A DNA stretch of 64,000 bases, taken from Pseudomonas sp. Irchel s3h14 (GTDB lineage Bacteria; Pseudomonadota; Gammaproteobacteria; Pseudomonadales; Pseudomonadaceae). The notes below the pieces were generated by a model. The model searched no databases. It saw nothing but the letters and a program-made list of their open reading frames with translations, and was not told the origin of the DNA. Below are positions 42,898 to 54,546 of this stretch, one piece after another. Position numbers and translations under genes: made by a program. Every line of letters starts with the position of its first letter. Positions within the stretch are counted from its first letter, which is position 1. The stretch covers positions 1-64,000 of the forward strand of contig NZ_FYDJ01000001.1 in NCBI RefSeq assembly GCF_900187425.1. The letters run 5' to 3'.

Positions 42898-43977
42898 ATG
42901 GCCAAACCTGGATTTCGCCTCGCGCTGTTTGCCACCTTGCTGGCACTGATTGTGGTGTTGCTCGGCGCTTACACCCGCCTGACTCACGCCGGCCTCGGCT
43001 GTCCGGACTGGCCGGGTTGCTATGGCTTTATCAGCGTGCCGCAAAGCGAAGTTCAATTGGCCCATGCCGAACTGCATTTTCCTGATGCGCCCGTCGAAGC
43101 TCACAAGGGCTGGAACGAGATGGTTCACCGCTACTTCGCCGGCACGCTAGGGCTGCTGATCTCGGTATTGGCCGGCCGCGCCTGGGTTCATCGTCGTCAT
43201 CCAGGGCAGCCGGTGAAGTTGCCGTTGTTCCTGCTGGCGGTGGTGATTGCCCAAGCGGCATTCGGCATGTGGACGGTGACGCTCAAGCTCTGGCCGCAAG
43301 TGGTCACTGGGCATTTGCTCGGCGGCTTTGCGACGTTGAGTCTGCTGTTTTTGCTGACGTTGCGATTGTCCGGCGTGTTGCCGGCGCTAACCGTGCCACG
43401 GCGTTTGCAGTACTGGGCGACCGCCGGGTTACTGCTGGTGATTCTGCAAATTGCCTTGGGTGGATGGGTCAGTTCCAACTACGCGGCGGTGGCCTGTATC
43501 GACTTCCCGACCTGTCATGGGCAATGGCTGCCGCCCGCGGACTTCGCCAACGGTTTTCACCTGACCCAACACATCGGCCCCAATTACCTCGGCGGGCAAC
43601 TGGACAACGATGCTCGCACGGCGATTCATCTGACTCACCGCATCGGCGCATTACTGGTGACCTTGGTGCTGCTCGGACTGGCCTGGCAGCTGAAGGTGGT
43701 CGGCATGACGCGGCTGGCCGGGCTGGTGCTGATCGCACTCGCCGCGCAAATCACCCTCGGTATCAGCAATGTGCTGTTTCACCTGCCGCTGCCAGTGGCC
43801 GTCGCACACAACGCGGGCGGCGCGGCACTGTTGCTGACGATGGTGCTGGTCAATTATCACGCGCGAACCAGTCTGGTTCGGGTCAAGCAGCAACCCCCTG
43901 CACGCTGGCGGTTCAGCCCGCGTAAACACTCAGCCGGGCCCATAACAATAAAAGGAGAGATGCCATGGCGACTCTGA
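42898..43977 (+). CDS. ctaA: Heme A synthase (COX15/CtaA)
   Basis: 359 aa. About eight membrane helices. Histidines for heme in [50 protein letters not shown] and [16 protein letters not shown]. It oxidises the methyl group of heme O to formyl (heme A). The paired cysteines in CPDWPGCYG and CIDFPTCHG are typical of type II CtaA. Its last 13 bp overlap the start of cyoE/ctaB. The C-terminal end is positively charged. Confidence 0.93.
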   Translation: MAKPGFRLALFATLLALIVVLLGAYTRLTHAGLGCPDWPGCYGFISVPQSEVQLAHAELHFPDAPVEAHKGWNEMVHRYFAGTLGLLISVLAGRAWVHRRHPGQPVKLPLFLLAVVIAQAAFGMWTVTLKLWPQVVTGHLLGGFATLSLLFLLTLRLSGVLPALTVPRRLQYWATAGLLLVILQIALGGWVSSNYAAVACIDFPTCHGQWLPPADFANGFHLTQHIGPNYLGGQLDNDARTAIHLTHRIGALLVTLVLLGLAWQLKVVGMTRLAGLVLIALAAQITLGISNVLFHLPLPVAVAHNAGGAALLLTMVLVNYHARTSLVRVKQQPPARWRFSPRKHSAGPITIKGEMPWRL

Positions 43978-44864
43978 TCGGCGCACGTCACAGTCAGGCG
44001 ATCTGGCGTGACTACCTGGAGCTGACCAAGCCGAAAGTGGTGGTGCTGATGCTCATCACCTCGCTGGTCGGCATGTTCCTCGCGACCCGCGCCGGGGTGC
44101 CGTGGACGGTGCTGGTGTTTGGCAATCTGGGGATCGCCTTGTGTGCCGGTGGTGCGGCAGCCGTCAATCATGTGGTTGACCGACGCATCGATGCGGTCAT
44201 GGCCCGCACGCACAAACGTCCCCTGGCCGAAGGTCGAGTGTCACCGGCGGCCGCGCTGACGTTTGCCTTGGTATTGGCGGTGCTTGGGCAAACCATACTG
44301 CTGGCCTTCACCAATCCACTGACGGCGTGGCTGACCCTGGCCTCGCTACTCGGCTATGCGGTGGTCTACACCGGTTTCCTGAAACGCGCGACGCCACAAA
44401 ACATCGTCATCGGCGGACTGGCCGGCGCCGCCCCGCCACTGCTCGGCTGGACCGCCGCCACCGGCCACGTCAGCGCCGAACCCTTGCTGTTGGTGTTGAT
44501 CATCTTCGCCTGGACCCCGCCGCACTTCTGGGCGCTGGCCATTCACCGTAAAGAGGAATACGCCAAGGCTGACATCCCGATGCTGCCGGTGACCCATGGC
44601 GAGCACTACACCAAAGTTCATATCCTGCTTTATACCTTCGCGCTGCTGGCCGTGAGCCTGATGCCGTACGTGATCCACATGAGCGGCGTGCTCTACCTGA
44701 TTTGCGCGCTGGGACTTGGCGCGAGGTTTCTGCAATGGGCCATCGTGCTGTACCGTGGCACTCGGCCGCACGCGGCGATCAACACGTTCAAGTACTCTAT
44801 TTATTACTTGTTCCTGCTGTTTATCGCGCTGCTCGTAGACCACTACTTACTGTTGAACCTATGA
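43965..44864 (+). CDS. cyoE: Protoheme IX farnesyltransferase (heme O synthase)
   Basis: 299 aa, also named CtaB. UbiA-family prenyltransferase with about nine membrane helices; it adds a farnesyl chain to heme B. The first Asp-rich motif is [20 protein letters not shown] and the second [26 protein letters not shown] lies 6 nt before ATG 43965, within the end of ctaA. The stop overlaps the SCO gene start (ATGA). Together with ctaA it supplies heme A. Confidence 0.95.
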   Translation: MATLIGARHSQAIWRDYLELTKPKVVVLMLITSLVGMFLATRAGVPWTVLVFGNLGIALCAGGAAAVNHVVDRRIDAVMARTHKRPLAEGRVSPAAALTFALVLAVLGQTILLAFTNPLTAWLTLASLLGYAVVYTGFLKRATPQNIVIGGLAGAAPPLLGWTAATGHVSAEPLLLVLIIFAWTPPHFWALAIHRKEEYAKADIPMLPVTHGEHYTKVHILLYTFALLAVSLMPYVIHMSGVLYLICALGLGARFLQWAIVLYRGTRPHAAINTFKYSIYYLFLLFIALLVDHYLLLNL

Positions 44865-45496
44865 CTCGAACCCAGAAAACCATCTTCATCCTCGTTGCCC
44901 TGATCGCGCTGGTCCTGGGCCTGACCATCAACAAAGTGCTGTCCGGAAAAGGCCAGGGCGACCCGACTGCGCTGATCGATGCCGGGATCATTCTGCTACC
45001 GCAAAGCCGCAACCTGCCGAACGTGACGATGACCGACCAGAACGGCAAACCGGTGGCGGTCAACGAGCTGAAAGACAAATGGTCGCTGCTGTTCTTCGGC
45101 TACACCTTCTGCCCGGACATCTGCCCGACCACCCTCGCCCAGTTGCGCCAGATCAAGAGCGAACTGCCGCCAGAGGCTGTGGATAAGTTGCAGATCATTC
45201 TGGTCAGCGTCGACCCGAATCGCGACACACCCCAGCAGCTCAAGCAGTACCTGGGCTACTTCGATCCGCAGTTCCAAGGGCTGACGGCTTCGTCGGTTGA
45301 AGACATTCAGAAACTGGCCAACGCGGTGAGTATTCCGTTCATTCCGGCGGACACCAGCAAGCCGAACTACACCGTCGACCACAGCGGCAACCTGGCGGTG
45401 ATCGGGCCGGACGGGACGCAGCGTGGGTTCATTCGGGCGCCGTTGAACAACGTGAAATTGGTGGCGCAGTTGCCGGTGATGCTGAACCGTCAATAA
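44861..45496 (+). CDS. SCO1/SenC copper chaperone for cytochrome oxidase
   Basis: 211 aa. One N-terminal helix (about 8-24) and a thioredoxin-like domain with copper ligands CPDIC (C84, C88) and a distal histidine in [13 protein letters not shown] (about 169). It carries copper to CuA of subunit II. ATG 44861 overlaps the cyoE stop. It is the last gene of the cox operon; the BIME at 45517-45606 follows, then a bidirectional terminator. Confidence 0.93.
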   Translation: MTRTQKTIFILVALIALVLGLTINKVLSGKGQGDPTALIDAGIILLPQSRNLPNVTMTDQNGKPVAVNELKDKWSLLFFGYTFCPDICPTTLAQLRQIKSELPPEAVDKLQIILVSVDPNRDTPQQLKQYLGYFDPQFQGLTASSVEDIQKLANAVSIPFIPADTSKPNYTVDHSGNLAVIGPDGTQRGFIRAPLNNVKLVAQLPVMLNRQ

Positions 45497-45516
45497 TTTG
45501 GGCAACACATAACTAA

Positions 45517-45606
45517 TGTGGGAGCGGGCTTGCTCGCGAATGCGGTGGGCCAGCCAACATAAATGCTGAATGACACACCGCATTCGCGAGCAAGCCCGCT
45601 CCCACA
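45517..45606. repeat. BIME after the cox operon
   Basis: Two 31-bp REP arms in nearly perfect inverted symmetry, 45517-45547 and 45576-45606, each with TGTGGGAGCGGGCTTGCTCG as the core, separated by 28 bp. The pair lies between the SCO stop and the terminator at 45626. Confidence 0.92.
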
Positions 45607-45625
45607 GGGTCCGTATTCCAGGCAT

Positions 45626-45665
45626 AAAAAAACGGGGACGCAATCAATGCGTCCCCGTTCTTTTA
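45626..45665. terminator. Bidirectional terminator between cox and met operons
   Basis: AACGGGGACGCA / TGCGTCCCCGTT with a 5-base loop, A7 before and TCTTTTA after. It can serve the plus-strand SCO gene and the minus-strand metQ. Confidence 0.9.
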
Positions 45666-45676
45666 TTGCTGTCTGA

Positions 45677-46450
45677 TCAGAACGCTGGCAATACCGCGCC
45701 TTTGTACTTCTCGAGGATGAAGGCTTTCACTTCCGGGCTGTGCAGGGCAGCAATCAGCTTCTTCATCGCTTCGCTGTCCTTGTCGTCTGGACGGGCAACG
45801 AGGATGTTCACGTAAGGCGAGTCGTTGCCTTCGATAACCAGCGCGTCCTTGGACGGATCAAGCTTGGCTTCCAGCGCGTAGTTGGTGTTGATCAGCGCCA
45901 GGTCGACCTGGGTCAGCACGCGCGGGATGGTCGCGGCTTCCAGTTCACGGAATTTCAGGTCCTTGGTGTTCTCGGTGATGTCCTTGACGGTAGCGAGGAT
46001 ATTGTTCGAATCCTTCAACTTGATCAGGCCAGCCTTCGCCAGCAGCAACAGCGCACGGCCGCCGTTGGTGGCGTCGTTCGGGATCACCACGTTGGCGCCG
46101 CCGGGCAACTCGGTCAGCGCTTTGTACTTGCTGGAGTAAGCGCCCAGCGGTTCCAGGTGCACACCGGCAACGGCCACCAGGTTGGTGCCCTTGGCCTTGT
46201 TGAATTCATCGAGGTACGGCTGGTGCTGGAAGAAGTTGGCGTCCAGACGTTTTTCGGCCACCTGCACGTTCGGCTGGATGTAGTCGGTGAAGACTTTGAC
46301 CTTCAGGTCCACGCCTTCTTTGGCCAGGGCCGGTTTCACGAATTCGAGGATTTCTGCGTGCGGAACCGGGGTGGCCGCGACGCTCAGGGTTTCATTGGCC
46401 TGAGCAGAGAACGCCGCAACTGCTGCGAGCGCTACGAGTAGTTTTTTCAT
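45677..46450 (-). CDS. metQ: Methionine ABC transporter substrate-binding protein
   Basis: 257 aa. NlpA/MetQ family. Signal peptide (residues 1-18, ending AQA) without a cysteine at the cleavage site, so it is probably a soluble periplasmic protein rather than a lipoprotein. Typical blocks: TPVPHAEILEFVKPALAKEGVDLKVKVFTDYIQPN, HLEPLGAYSSKY, IPNDATNGGRALLLL and INTNYALEA. Last gene of metN-metI-metQ on the minus strand; followed by a terminator. Confidence 0.9.
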   Translation of the reverse strand: MKKLLVALAAVAAFSAQANETLSVAATPVPHAEILEFVKPALAKEGVDLKVKVFTDYIQPNVQVAEKRLDANFFQHQPYLDEFNKAKGTNLVAVAGVHLEPLGAYSSKYKALTELPGGANVVIPNDATNGGRALLLLAKAGLIKLKDSNNILATVKDITENTKDLKFRELEAATIPRVLTQVDLALINTNYALEAKLDPSKDALVIEGNDSPYVNILVARPDDKDSEAMKKLIAALHSPEVKAFILEKYKGAVLPAF

Positions 46451-46529
46451 TCAGCTAACTCCTTGTGCGGCGCCGGTCTTCGACGCCTGCCAGCGAATGG
46501 CCGGCTCAATTGTCATTTACGAGAACGCT

Positions 46530-47204
46530 TTATTTCCTGGAGAAATGGACAACCAGTTTGTCGCCAACGGTTTGCAGAACCTGAACGATCACCAGCAGCA
46601 ACATCACCGTCACGACCATCACATCAGGCTGGAAACGCTGGTAACCGAAACGGATCGCCAGGTCGCCCAAACCACCCGCGCCGACCACACCCGCCATCGC
46701 CGTGTAGGACACCAGTGTAATGGCTGTCACCGTAATCGCGGCGAAGATGCCCGGGCGGGCTTCCGGCAGCAAGGCATTGGTGATGATCTGCCGGGTCGTC
46801 GCGCCCATGGCCTGGGTCGCCTCGATGATGCCGCGATCCACTTCACGCAGGGCGGTTTCCACCAGCCGCGCGAAGAATGGCGTAGCGCCCACCACCAGCG
46901 GCGGAATCGCACCGGCGACACCGAGGGACGTACCAGTGATCAACACCGTGAACGGAATCATCACGATCAGCAGAATGATGAACGGCAGCGAACGCAGGAT
47001 GTTCACCATCAGCGACAGCATCGCGTAGACGCCTTTGGCTTCCAGCAACTGACGCGGGCTGCAGAGGAACAACAGCACGCCCAGGGGCAGGCCGAGCAAA
47101 ACGGTGAACAACAACGAACCGAAGAGCATCAGAAAGGTATCGCCGGTGGCCAGCCAGATTTCGAACCAGTCGATATTGACGAAGAAACTTGCCAGGACTT
47201 CCAT
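46530..47204 (-). CDS. metI: Methionine ABC transporter permease
   Basis: 224 aa. Five membrane helices. The ABC permease loop EAA motif is in TALREVDRGIIEATQAMGATTRQIITNALLPEA. It is transcribed from metN (start shares one base with the metN stop at 47204), then metQ. The 79-bp gap to metQ contains only a weak ribosome binding site. Confidence 0.93.
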   Translation of the reverse strand: MEVLASFFVNIDWFEIWLATGDTFLMLFGSLLFTVLLGLPLGVLLFLCSPRQLLEAKGVYAMLSLMVNILRSLPFIILLIVMIPFTVLITGTSLGVAGAIPPLVVGATPFFARLVETALREVDRGIIEATQAMGATTRQIITNALLPEARPGIFAAITVTAITLVSYTAMAGVVGAGGLGDLAIRFGYQRFQPDVMVVTVMLLLVIVQVLQTVGDKLVVHFSRK

Positions 47205-48211
47205 TAGCGCAGGACCTCCATGTGGACGTCAGCTGCGGTGAAGTGGGCGAACGCCGCTTCCATGTCGCCACCGGTAACAGCCAGGGTCAACTGCCCGTAG
47301 GGCACGTCTTTGATGCGGTCGATACGACCGGCCAGGATGCTGTAGTCCACACCCGTTTCACGAGCGACAGTGCCCAGTAGCGGTGCGTAGGTCGCTTCGC
47401 CCTGGAAGGTCAGACGCACGATGCGACCTGGCACGTGAGCGAAGTCATCGCGCTGCTCGCTTTCGTCGATCTGCTCGTCTTCTTGCACGAAGCGCTTGGT
47501 GGTCGGGTGCTTCGGATGCAGGAACACCTCGGCCACCGAACCTTGCTCGACGATCACGCCAGCGTCCATCACCGCGACTTGGTCGCAGACCCGGCGGATC
47601 ACGTCCATCTCGTGGGTGATCAAGACGATGGTCAGCTTCAGCTCGCGATTGATCTCGGCCAGCAATTGCAGGACCGACGCGGTGGTCTGCGGGTCCAGTG
47701 CGCTGGTGGCTTCGTCGCACAGCAGGATTTTCGGCTTGGTTGCCAGGGCGCGGGCAATGCCGACACGCTGTTTCTGGCCACCGGACAACTGCGCGGGGTA
47801 CTTCTTGGCGTGGTCGGACAGGCCGACCCGCTTCAGCAATTCGGCCACACGCCGGTCGATCTCGCTGCGCGACAGTTCACCGGCCAGGGTCAATGGCAGC
47901 GCAACGTTGTCGGCCACGGTCTTGGACGCCAGCAAGTTGAAGTGCTGGAAAATCATCCCGACTTGCTGACGGAAGCGTCGCAGGCTGTTGGCGTCGAGCG
48001 CGGTGACTTCTTCGCCGTCGACGAATATCTTGCCGCCACTGGACTCTTCCAGGCGATTGATCAGACGCAGCAGGGTACTTTTTCCCGCACCGGAATGGCC
48101 GATCAGACCGAAGACCTGACCGTTCTCAATCGTCAGACTGGTCGGATGCAGGGCGGGAATATCCTTACCGGCGACGCGGTAGGTTTTGTGGACGTTTTGA
48201 AACTCGATCAC
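47204..48211 (-). CDS. metN: Methionine ABC transporter ATPase
   Basis: 335 aa. Walker [14 protein letters not shown], signature [15 protein letters not shown], Walker [14 protein letters not shown], then the NIL regulatory domain (about 260-335, [33 protein letters not shown]), which binds methionine and inhibits transport. First gene of the met operon. No SAM riboswitch or MetJ-like array is visible upstream, and the promoter is not clear. Divergent from katE across 262 bp. Confidence 0.95.
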   Translation of the reverse strand: MIEFQNVHKTYRVAGKDIPALHPTSLTIENGQVFGLIGHSGAGKSTLLRLINRLEESSGGKIFVDGEEVTALDANSLRRFRQQVGMIFQHFNLLASKTVADNVALPLTLAGELSRSEIDRRVAELLKRVGLSDHAKKYPAQLSGGQKQRVGIARALATKPKILLCDEATSALDPQTTASVLQLLAEINRELKLTIVLITHEMDVIRRVCDQVAVMDAGVIVEQGSVAEVFLHPKHPTTKRFVQEDEQIDESEQRDDFAHVPGRIVRLTFQGEATYAPLLGTVARETGVDYSILAGRIDRIKDVPYGQLTLAVTGGDMEAAFAHFTAADVHMEVLR

Positions 48212-48473
48212 GTAGCGAACCTTGTGGGGCGCGTTGGAAAAGGATCAGCGGTTAGCCGGGCGCGCATTTTAGCCTGTCCGTATAGAGGTTATTAGCATTT
48301 ATTCCGCATTCAACCTTCCATTTGGCAATAACGCGATCAAAGGTTAGAAAAAAGGAACGGCGCAAATCGTCATCAGTCACTAATTAGGCAACTCGAAAAC
48401 GCCCCCGGTCCGTGCCTGGGGTATTGCTCAAGAGTCCTGGCTACGGCGGGAATCGCACGAGGAGTTTTGCCTG

Positions 48474-50612
48474 ATGAGTACTAAAAAGCCTGCCGCAACC
48501 AAAAGCGCACTGGCCGGGACCGATACACCGGACCGCGGTAACACCAATGCCAAGCTCGACAGCCTGGAGCAATTTCGCTCCGACGCCACTGAACAGGCCC
48601 TGCGCACCAATCAGGGCGTGAAGGTCTCGGACAACCAGAACACGTTGAAGGCCGGCGCCCGCGGGCCATCGTTGCTGGAAGATTTCATCATGCGTGAAAA
48701 GATCACGCACTTTGACCATGAACGCATTCCCGAGCGCATCGTCCACGCCCGCGGCACCGGTGCTCACGGCTACTTCCAGAGCTATGAAACCCATTCCGTG
48801 CTGACCAAGGCCGGATTCCTACAAGACCCAAGCCAAAAAACCCCGGTTTTCGTCCGCTTCTCCACGGTGCAGGGCCCTCGTGGGTCGGGCGATACCGTGC
48901 GGGACGTACGAGGTTTCGCGGTGAAGTTTTTCACCGACGAAGGCAACTTCGACCTGGTGGGCAACAACATGCCGGTGTTCTTCATTCAGGATGCGATCAA
49001 GTTTCCTGACTTCGTGCACGCGGTGAAACCCGAGCCACACAATGAGATACCCACCGGCGGCTCAGCTCACGATACCTTTTGGGATTTTGTCTCTCTGGTA
49101 CCGGAATCGGCGCACATGGTGATCTGGACCATGTCCGACCGGGCGATCCCGAAAAGCCTGCGCAGCATGCAAGGCTTCGGTGTGCATACCTTCCGCCTGA
49201 TCAATGCCGAAGGTAAATCGCGCTTCGTCAAATTCCACTGGCGCCCCACGGCCGGGACGTGTTCGCTGGTGTGGGATGAAGCGCAGAAACTCGCCGGTAA
49301 AGACACGGATTACCACCGTCGCGATCTCTGGGAGTCGATCGAGATGGGCGACTACCCGGAATGGGAACTGGGCGTGCAGATCATCGAGGAGGAGAACGAA
49401 CATAAATTCGACTTCGACATCCTCGACCCGACCAAGCTGATTCCGGAAGAACTGGTGCCGATTACCCCGCTGGGCAAAATGACCCTCAACCGTAACCCCG
49501 ACAACTTCTTCGCCGAAACCGAACAGGTCGCCTTCTGCCCTGGGCATATCGTGCCGGGCATAGATTTTTCCAACGATCCATTGCTGCAGGGTCGATTGTT
49601 TTCCTACACCGACACGCAAATCAGCCGACTTGGCGGGCCGAACTTTCACGAGATCCCGATCAACCGCCCGGTGGCACCGTTCCACAATGGTCAACGGGAT
49701 GCGCTGCATCGCACCACCATCGACAAGGGCCGCGCGTCCTACGAGCCGAACTCCATTGATAGCGGTTGGCCGAAAGAAACACCGCCGGCAGCCCTGGATG
49801 GCGGTTTTGAAAGTTACCCAGAGCGCATCGACGCCAACAAAATTCGTCAGCGCAGCGAATCCTTCAGCGACCATTTCTCCCAGGCGCGGCTGTTTTTCCA
49901 CAGCATGAGCAAGCACGAGCAGGAGCACATCATCTCGGCTTACAGCTTCGAGCTGGGCAAGGTTGAGCGGGCGTTCATCCGCGCGCGCCAGGTGAATGAG
50001 ATTCTGGCCAACATCGATCTGGAACTGGCCAGGCGCGTGGCGCAGAACCTGGGGTTGCCAGCGCCCAAAGCCGGGACGGTCGAAGTACGCAAAACCTCAC
50101 CGGATCGCTCGCCGGCCCTGAGCCAGGCCAACTTGCTGCCGGCGGATATCAAAACCCGCAAAGTGGCAATCCTGGCAGCCAATGGCGTCGATGGTGCAGC
50201 GATTGAAGCCATGAAGAAAGCGCTGAAGGCCGAAGGTGCGCACGCCAAACTGCTCGGCCCGACGTCTGCTCCGGTGACCACCGCCGATGGCAAAGCCTTG
50301 CCGGTCGATGCGTCGATGGAAGGCTTGCCTTCGGTGGCGTTCGATGCGGTGTTTGTGCCCGGTGGCGCGGCGTCGATCAAGGCGTTGAGCACTGACGGCG
50401 TGGCGCTGCATTACCTGTTGGAGGCGTACAAGCACTTGAAGGCGATTGCGCTGCAGGGTGAGGCCAAACAGTTGCTGGATGTGTTGAAGCTGGAGGCTGA
50501 TGCGGGGTTGATCGTGGGTGCGGATGCGAAGTTGATCAAACCGTTTTTTGCCGCGATCGGGCAGCATCGGGTGTGGGACAGAGAGCCTAAGGCCAAGGCG
50601 ATTCCGGCCTGA
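48474..50612 (+). CDS. katE: Large-subunit catalase (HPII type)
   Basis: 712 aa (E. coli HPII 753). Heme catalase with a flavodoxin/DJ-1-like C-terminal domain (about 570-700). Essential residues: H91 in [12 protein letters not shown]164 in [13 protein letters not shown] and proximal Y378 in LFSYTDTQI; their spacing (73 and 287) equals that of E. coli H128, N201 and Y415. The N-terminus is about 37 residues shorter than HPII. GAGGAG lies 11 nt before the ATG. No signal peptide, so cytoplasmic. Followed by a BIME and a convergent lipoprotein gene. Confidence 0.95.
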   Translation: MSTKKPAATKSALAGTDTPDRGNTNAKLDSLEQFRSDATEQALRTNQGVKVSDNQNTLKAGARGPSLLEDFIMREKITHFDHERIPERIVHARGTGAHGYFQSYETHSVLTKAGFLQDPSQKTPVFVRFSTVQGPRGSGDTVRDVRGFAVKFFTDEGNFDLVGNNMPVFFIQDAIKFPDFVHAVKPEPHNEIPTGGSAHDTFWDFVSLVPESAHMVIWTMSDRAIPKSLRSMQGFGVHTFRLINAEGKSRFVKFHWRPTAGTCSLVWDEAQKLAGKDTDYHRRDLWESIEMGDYPEWELGVQIIEEENEHKFDFDILDPTKLIPEELVPITPLGKMTLNRNPDNFFAETEQVAFCPGHIVPGIDFSNDPLLQGRLFSYTDTQISRLGGPNFHEIPINRPVAPFHNGQRDALHRTTIDKGRASYEPNSIDSGWPKETPPAALDGGFESYPERIDANKIRQRSESFSDHFSQARLFFHSMSKHEQEHIISAYSFELGKVERAFIRARQVNEILANIDLELARRVAQNLGLPAPKAGTVEVRKTSPDRSPALSQANLLPADIKTRKVAILAANGVDGAAIEAMKKALKAEGAHAKLLGPTSAPVTTADGKALPVDASMEGLPSVAFDAVFVPGGAASIKALSTDGVALHYLLEAYKHLKAIALQGEAKQLLDVLKLEADAGLIVGADAKLIKPFFAAIGQHRVWDREPKAKAIPA

Positions 50613-50636
50613 AGTTATGCGTGAATGGAAGGACGC

Positions 50637-50731
50637 CTTCGCGAGCAAGCCCGCTCCCACATTTGATCTCAGTTGGTTACAGAAATTGCGTACACAGGAG
50701 ATCAAATGTGGGAGCGGGCTTGCTCGCGAAG
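50637..50731. repeat. BIME with palindromic spacer, after katE
   Basis: REP arms at 50637-50662 and 50707-50731. Inside them the spacer is itself symmetrical: ATTTGATCT at 50661 and AGATCAAAT at 50699. The whole 95-bp block is an almost continuous inverted repeat. Its right end is 4 bp from the stop of the minus-strand lipoprotein gene (50735). A closely similar block occurs at 54547-54656. Confidence 0.9.
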
Positions 50732-50734
50732 CTT

Positions 50735-51451
50735 TTAGGGTTTACGCGGACTCAAGACCATCTGCGCAGGCACGTTGCGCAGAATCTGCTTCTCCAGATT
50801 CAGGTCAAAATCCGCATCGAGTTTCTTCACGCGCTTGGTCAGCAACGTGGTCAACCAAGGGAAGTCCTGGGTGCGTGGCGCTTGAATACTCACATCACAC
50901 TGGTAATTCACCACATCGGCGGCGATCGCATCCAGTTGGCGACGAAGCTTGGTCATATCAGTCAGGTTCAACGCAACTGTGGTGCTTTCAGCCGTTGGAT
51001 CAATGACTTTGGCCTGTGGCTTGGCTTCAGCAGCCATGAGCGCAGCTTCGGCTCTATCCAGCTCGGCTTTGCGGGCATCGACGATGGCGTTGTTCAGCCC
51101 GCCGGTCAGCGCCGGGGCCTTGGGCATCAACGCTCGGGCGCGGCTCAGCGCAGTGGCAGCGGCATTCACATCGCCTTTTTGCAGCACAATCTGGCTGCGG
51201 CGCAGATAGGCTTCGGCCAGTTGCCGCTGGTATTGCTCAAGGGATTGATCGTTGGGCGACTCGGCCTGCAAGGCAGCGAGTTGATCTTCGGCAGTCGCCA
51301 GCTCACTGCTGGCGAGGCTTTGTTCCAGCTGTGCGATGGCCGTGGCCCGTGCACCGGTAGCCTCGGGGGCCGCCGGTGGCGTGCTTTGACAAGCGCCCAG
51401 TAGCAGCGAAAATGCGACAAGGAGCAGATAACGGGAGGCGAACGGCTTCAT
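50735..51451 (-). CDS. PA5502-family lipoprotein
   Basis: 238 aa. Lipobox LLGACQS (cysteine about residue 21). The mature protein is alanine- and glutamine-rich, helical (TPR-like repeats: LEQSLASSELATAEDQLAALQAES, YLRRSQIVLQKGDVNAAATALSRARALMP). The C-terminus has VNYQCDVSIQAPRTQDFPWLTTLL. Its place between metN and znuB in many pseudomonads suggests a conserved but unexplained role. Function unknown. Confidence 0.8.
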   Translation of the reverse strand: MKPFASRYLLLVAFSLLLGACQSTPPAAPEATGARATAIAQLEQSLASSELATAEDQLAALQAESPNDQSLEQYQRQLAEAYLRRSQIVLQKGDVNAAATALSRARALMPKAPALTGGLNNAIVDARKAELDRAEAALMAAEAKPQAKVIDPTAESTTVALNLTDMTKLRRQLDAIAADVVNYQCDVSIQAPRTQDFPWLTTLLTKRVKKLDADFDLNLEKQILRNVPAQMVLSPRKP

Positions 51452-51488
51452 TCCTGCGACTCTCTATTTGCGCAAAAAACGAGCAAGT

Positions 51489-52269
51489 CTACACCCCTCG
51501 ACGGGGCAGGACAAAACTCAGCAAAAACAGTGCGGCGGCCGTCACAACAATCGATGGGCCCGCCGGGGTGTCCTTGAACCACGACAGCGCCAGCCCGCCA
51601 CAGACCGCGAGCATACCCAGCAGGCTCGCGCCCAGTGCCATCTGCTCCGGTGACCGGGCGTGACGTTGTGCCGCAGCCGCCGGGATGATCAGCAAGGACG
51701 TAATCAGCAACACACCGACGATTTTCATCGCCACCGCGATCACCACAGCGATCAGCAACATCAGGGTCAAGCGCAACGCCGCCACCGGCAGACCTTCAAC
51801 CCTGGCCAATTCTTCGTGCACCGTGATTGCCAGCAATGGCCGCCACAACGTCACCAGCAAGGCCAGAACGGCCGTGCTGCCGCCGAGTATCCAGGCCAGA
51901 TCGGTCGGGCTGATCGCCAGCAAGTCGCCGAACAGATAAGCCATCAGGTCGATCCGCACTTCGTGCATGAAGCTTAGTACGACCAAACCCAAAGAGAGCG
52001 TGCTCGGTGCGAGAATTCCCAAAAGCGTGTCGGACGCCAGCGGTTGGCGCTGTTGCAAAGTCACCAGCAACACCGCCAACAGCAGGCAGCCTACGGTGAC
52101 CGCAACCGTTGGGCTGACATCCAGCAAAAAACCCAGCGCCACGCCGAGCAGCGCGGCATGGGAAAGGGTGTCGCCGAAATAGGCCATGCGCCGCCAGACC
52201 ACGAACGAACCCAACGGGCCCGCGACCAACGCCAGGGCCAGACCTGCAAGCAGGGCGTAGAACAGAAAA

Positions 52270-52277
<8 letters not shown>
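51489..52277 (-). CDS. znuB: Zinc ABC transporter permease
   Basis: 262 aa. ABC-3 family permease with about eight helices; [40 protein letters not shown] is the family opening. Start ATG 52277 is inside the end of znuC (8-bp overlap). It forms the membrane channel for zinc uptake. Last gene of zur-znuC-znuB. Confidence 0.95.
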
Positions 52278-53054
<777 letters not shown>

Positions 53055-53055
<1 letters not shown>

Positions 53056-53537
53056 CAAACCCCCTGGCAACCCGAGCAGAGGCCGACCACTTCAACGGTC
53101 TGGCCCTCGACGACAAATCCGACATCCTTGGCGCTACTGATGATCGCGTCACTGATGGATTTCTGTTCGAGCTCGATGGCGGCGTGGCATTCGCGGCAAA
53201 TCAGGAACTGGCCCTGGTGGGCGTGTCCCGGGTGATTGCAGCCGACGAAGGCGTTCAGTGAGGAGATGCGGTGTACGAGGCCGTTTTCCAGCAGGAAATC
53301 CAGCGCACGGTACACGGTTGGTGGCGCCGCACGGCGACCGTCCTGCTCGCTGAGTACCGCGAGAATGTCGTAGGCACCCAACGGTTTGTGGCTTTGCCAT
53401 ACCAGTTCCAGCACCCGCCGGCGCAAGGCGGTCAGGCGCAGGCCTTGACGTGCGCACAGAACATCGGCCTCAGACAATGCGCTATGGACGCAATGAGAGT
53501 GGTCGTGGGGACGGCTGGCAATCGGTGTTTTAGGCAT
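53055..53537 (-). CDS. zur: Zinc uptake regulator (Fur family)
   Basis: 160 aa, also called Np20. Winged helix ([28 protein letters not shown]) and a zinc-binding domain: the structural CRECH and CSGC pairs plus histidines in [15 protein letters not shown]. Represses znuA and its own operon when zinc is high. First gene of zur-znuC-znuB, divergent from znuA with 66 bp between. The N-terminal HDHSHCVHS may add metal binding. Confidence 0.93.
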
Positions 53538-53562
53538 GAGCGGCGACGAGTTTTGTGAGAGA

Positions 53563-53576
53563 CGTTATTATGTTAC
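53563..53576. promoter_or_regulatory. Candidate Zur operator between zur and znuA
   Basis: CGTTATTATGTTAC at 53563-53576 in the 66-bp divergent gap. It resembles the GTTATAATATAAC-type Zur box on one arm; symmetry on the other arm is partial (three of five positions). Position fits dual control of zur-znuCB and znuA. It also overlaps an AT-rich region that could be a -10. Confidence 0.4.
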
Positions 53577-53603
53577 CCGTTCTCGCCTCTTCGAGTGGTC
53601 ATC

Positions 53604-54524
53604 GTGTCCCGACTTTTTTCTATCTTTGTCGCATTTGTCGCAAGTTTTCTGCTGATGGGTTCAGCTCACGCCGAAGTCAAAGTTCTCACCAGTATCAAGC
53701 CTCTGCAGCTGATCGCCGCGGCGGTGCAGGACGGTGTTGCGATACCGGAAGTCTTGCTGCCGCCCGGCGCCTCCCCGCATAACTACGCCTTGCGCCCTTC
53801 CGACGTACGGAAGGTGCAATCGGTGGATCTGGTGTACTGGATCGGTCCGAGCATGGAAGGTTTCCTGCCCCGCGTGCTGAATGGTCGTACGCTGCCCAGC
53901 GTCGCCGTGCAGGATTTACCGGGCCTGAAACTGCGACATTTCGCCGAAGATAGCCACTCCCACGCTGAAGAAGCCGACGAGCATGATCACGATCACCGCC
54001 CCGGTAGCCTGGACGCACACTTGTGGCTTTCGCCGGTCAACGCCCGCGTCATCGCCACAAAAATGGCCGCAGACCTGAGTGCAGCCGATCCGGCCAATGC
54101 CGCGCGTTATCAGAGCAACCTCAAGGCGTTCGATGAGCGTCTGGATGCAATGGATCTTCGCTTGAAGGCGCGTCTGGCCGGCATCGCGGGCAAACCGTAC
54201 TTCGTGTTCCACGAGGCCTTCGACTACTTTGAAGACGCCTACGGCCTCAAGCACGCTGGCGTATTCAGCGTCGCCGCCGAGGTCCAACCCGGCGCCCAGC
54301 ACGTCGCGGCGATGCGCACTCGATTGCAGGAAGTCGGCAAAACCTGCGTGTTCAGCGAACCGCCTCTGCGTCCGCGCCTGGCGGAAACCCTGGTGGCAGG
54401 TCTGCCGGTGAAGCTGGCGGAACTGGACGCGCTGGGCGGGTACACGCCGGCGACCGCTCAGGGGTATGAGCAGGTGCTGGAGAAGTTGGGGAATGATTTG
54501 GCTGGGTGCCTGGAGTCGTTGTAA
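53604..54524 (+). CDS. znuA: Zinc ABC transporter substrate-binding protein
   Basis: 306 aa. A signal peptide (about residues 1-23, ending SAHA) is followed by the zinc-binding histidines in LLPPGASPHNYALRPSD, DAHLWLSPVNAR and FVFHEAFDYF. A His/Asp/Glu loop HSHAEEADEHDHDH (about 116-129) sits where ZnuA has its zinc-loading loop. The start is set at GTG 53604, which gives a compact signal peptide; GTG 53595 is an alternative. Divergent from zur. Confidence 0.93.
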   Translation: MSRLFSIFVAFVASFLLMGSAHAEVKVLTSIKPLQLIAAAVQDGVAIPEVLLPPGASPHNYALRPSDVRKVQSVDLVYWIGPSMEGFLPRVLNGRTLPSVAVQDLPGLKLRHFAEDSHSHAEEADEHDHDHRPGSLDAHLWLSPVNARVIATKMAADLSAADPANAARYQSNLKAFDERLDAMDLRLKARLAGIAGKPYFVFHEAFDYFEDAYGLKHAGVFSVAAEVQPGAQHVAAMRTRLQEVGKTCVFSEPPLRPRLAETLVAGLPVKLAELDALGGYTPATAQGYEQVLEKLGNDLAGCLESL

Positions 54525-54546
54525 CTCAGACATTTGTGGCGCCACC

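Noticed and set aside
48212..48473. SAM riboswitch or MetJ-like operators upstream of metN
   Set aside because: No conserved riboswitch core or repeated 8-mers are visible.
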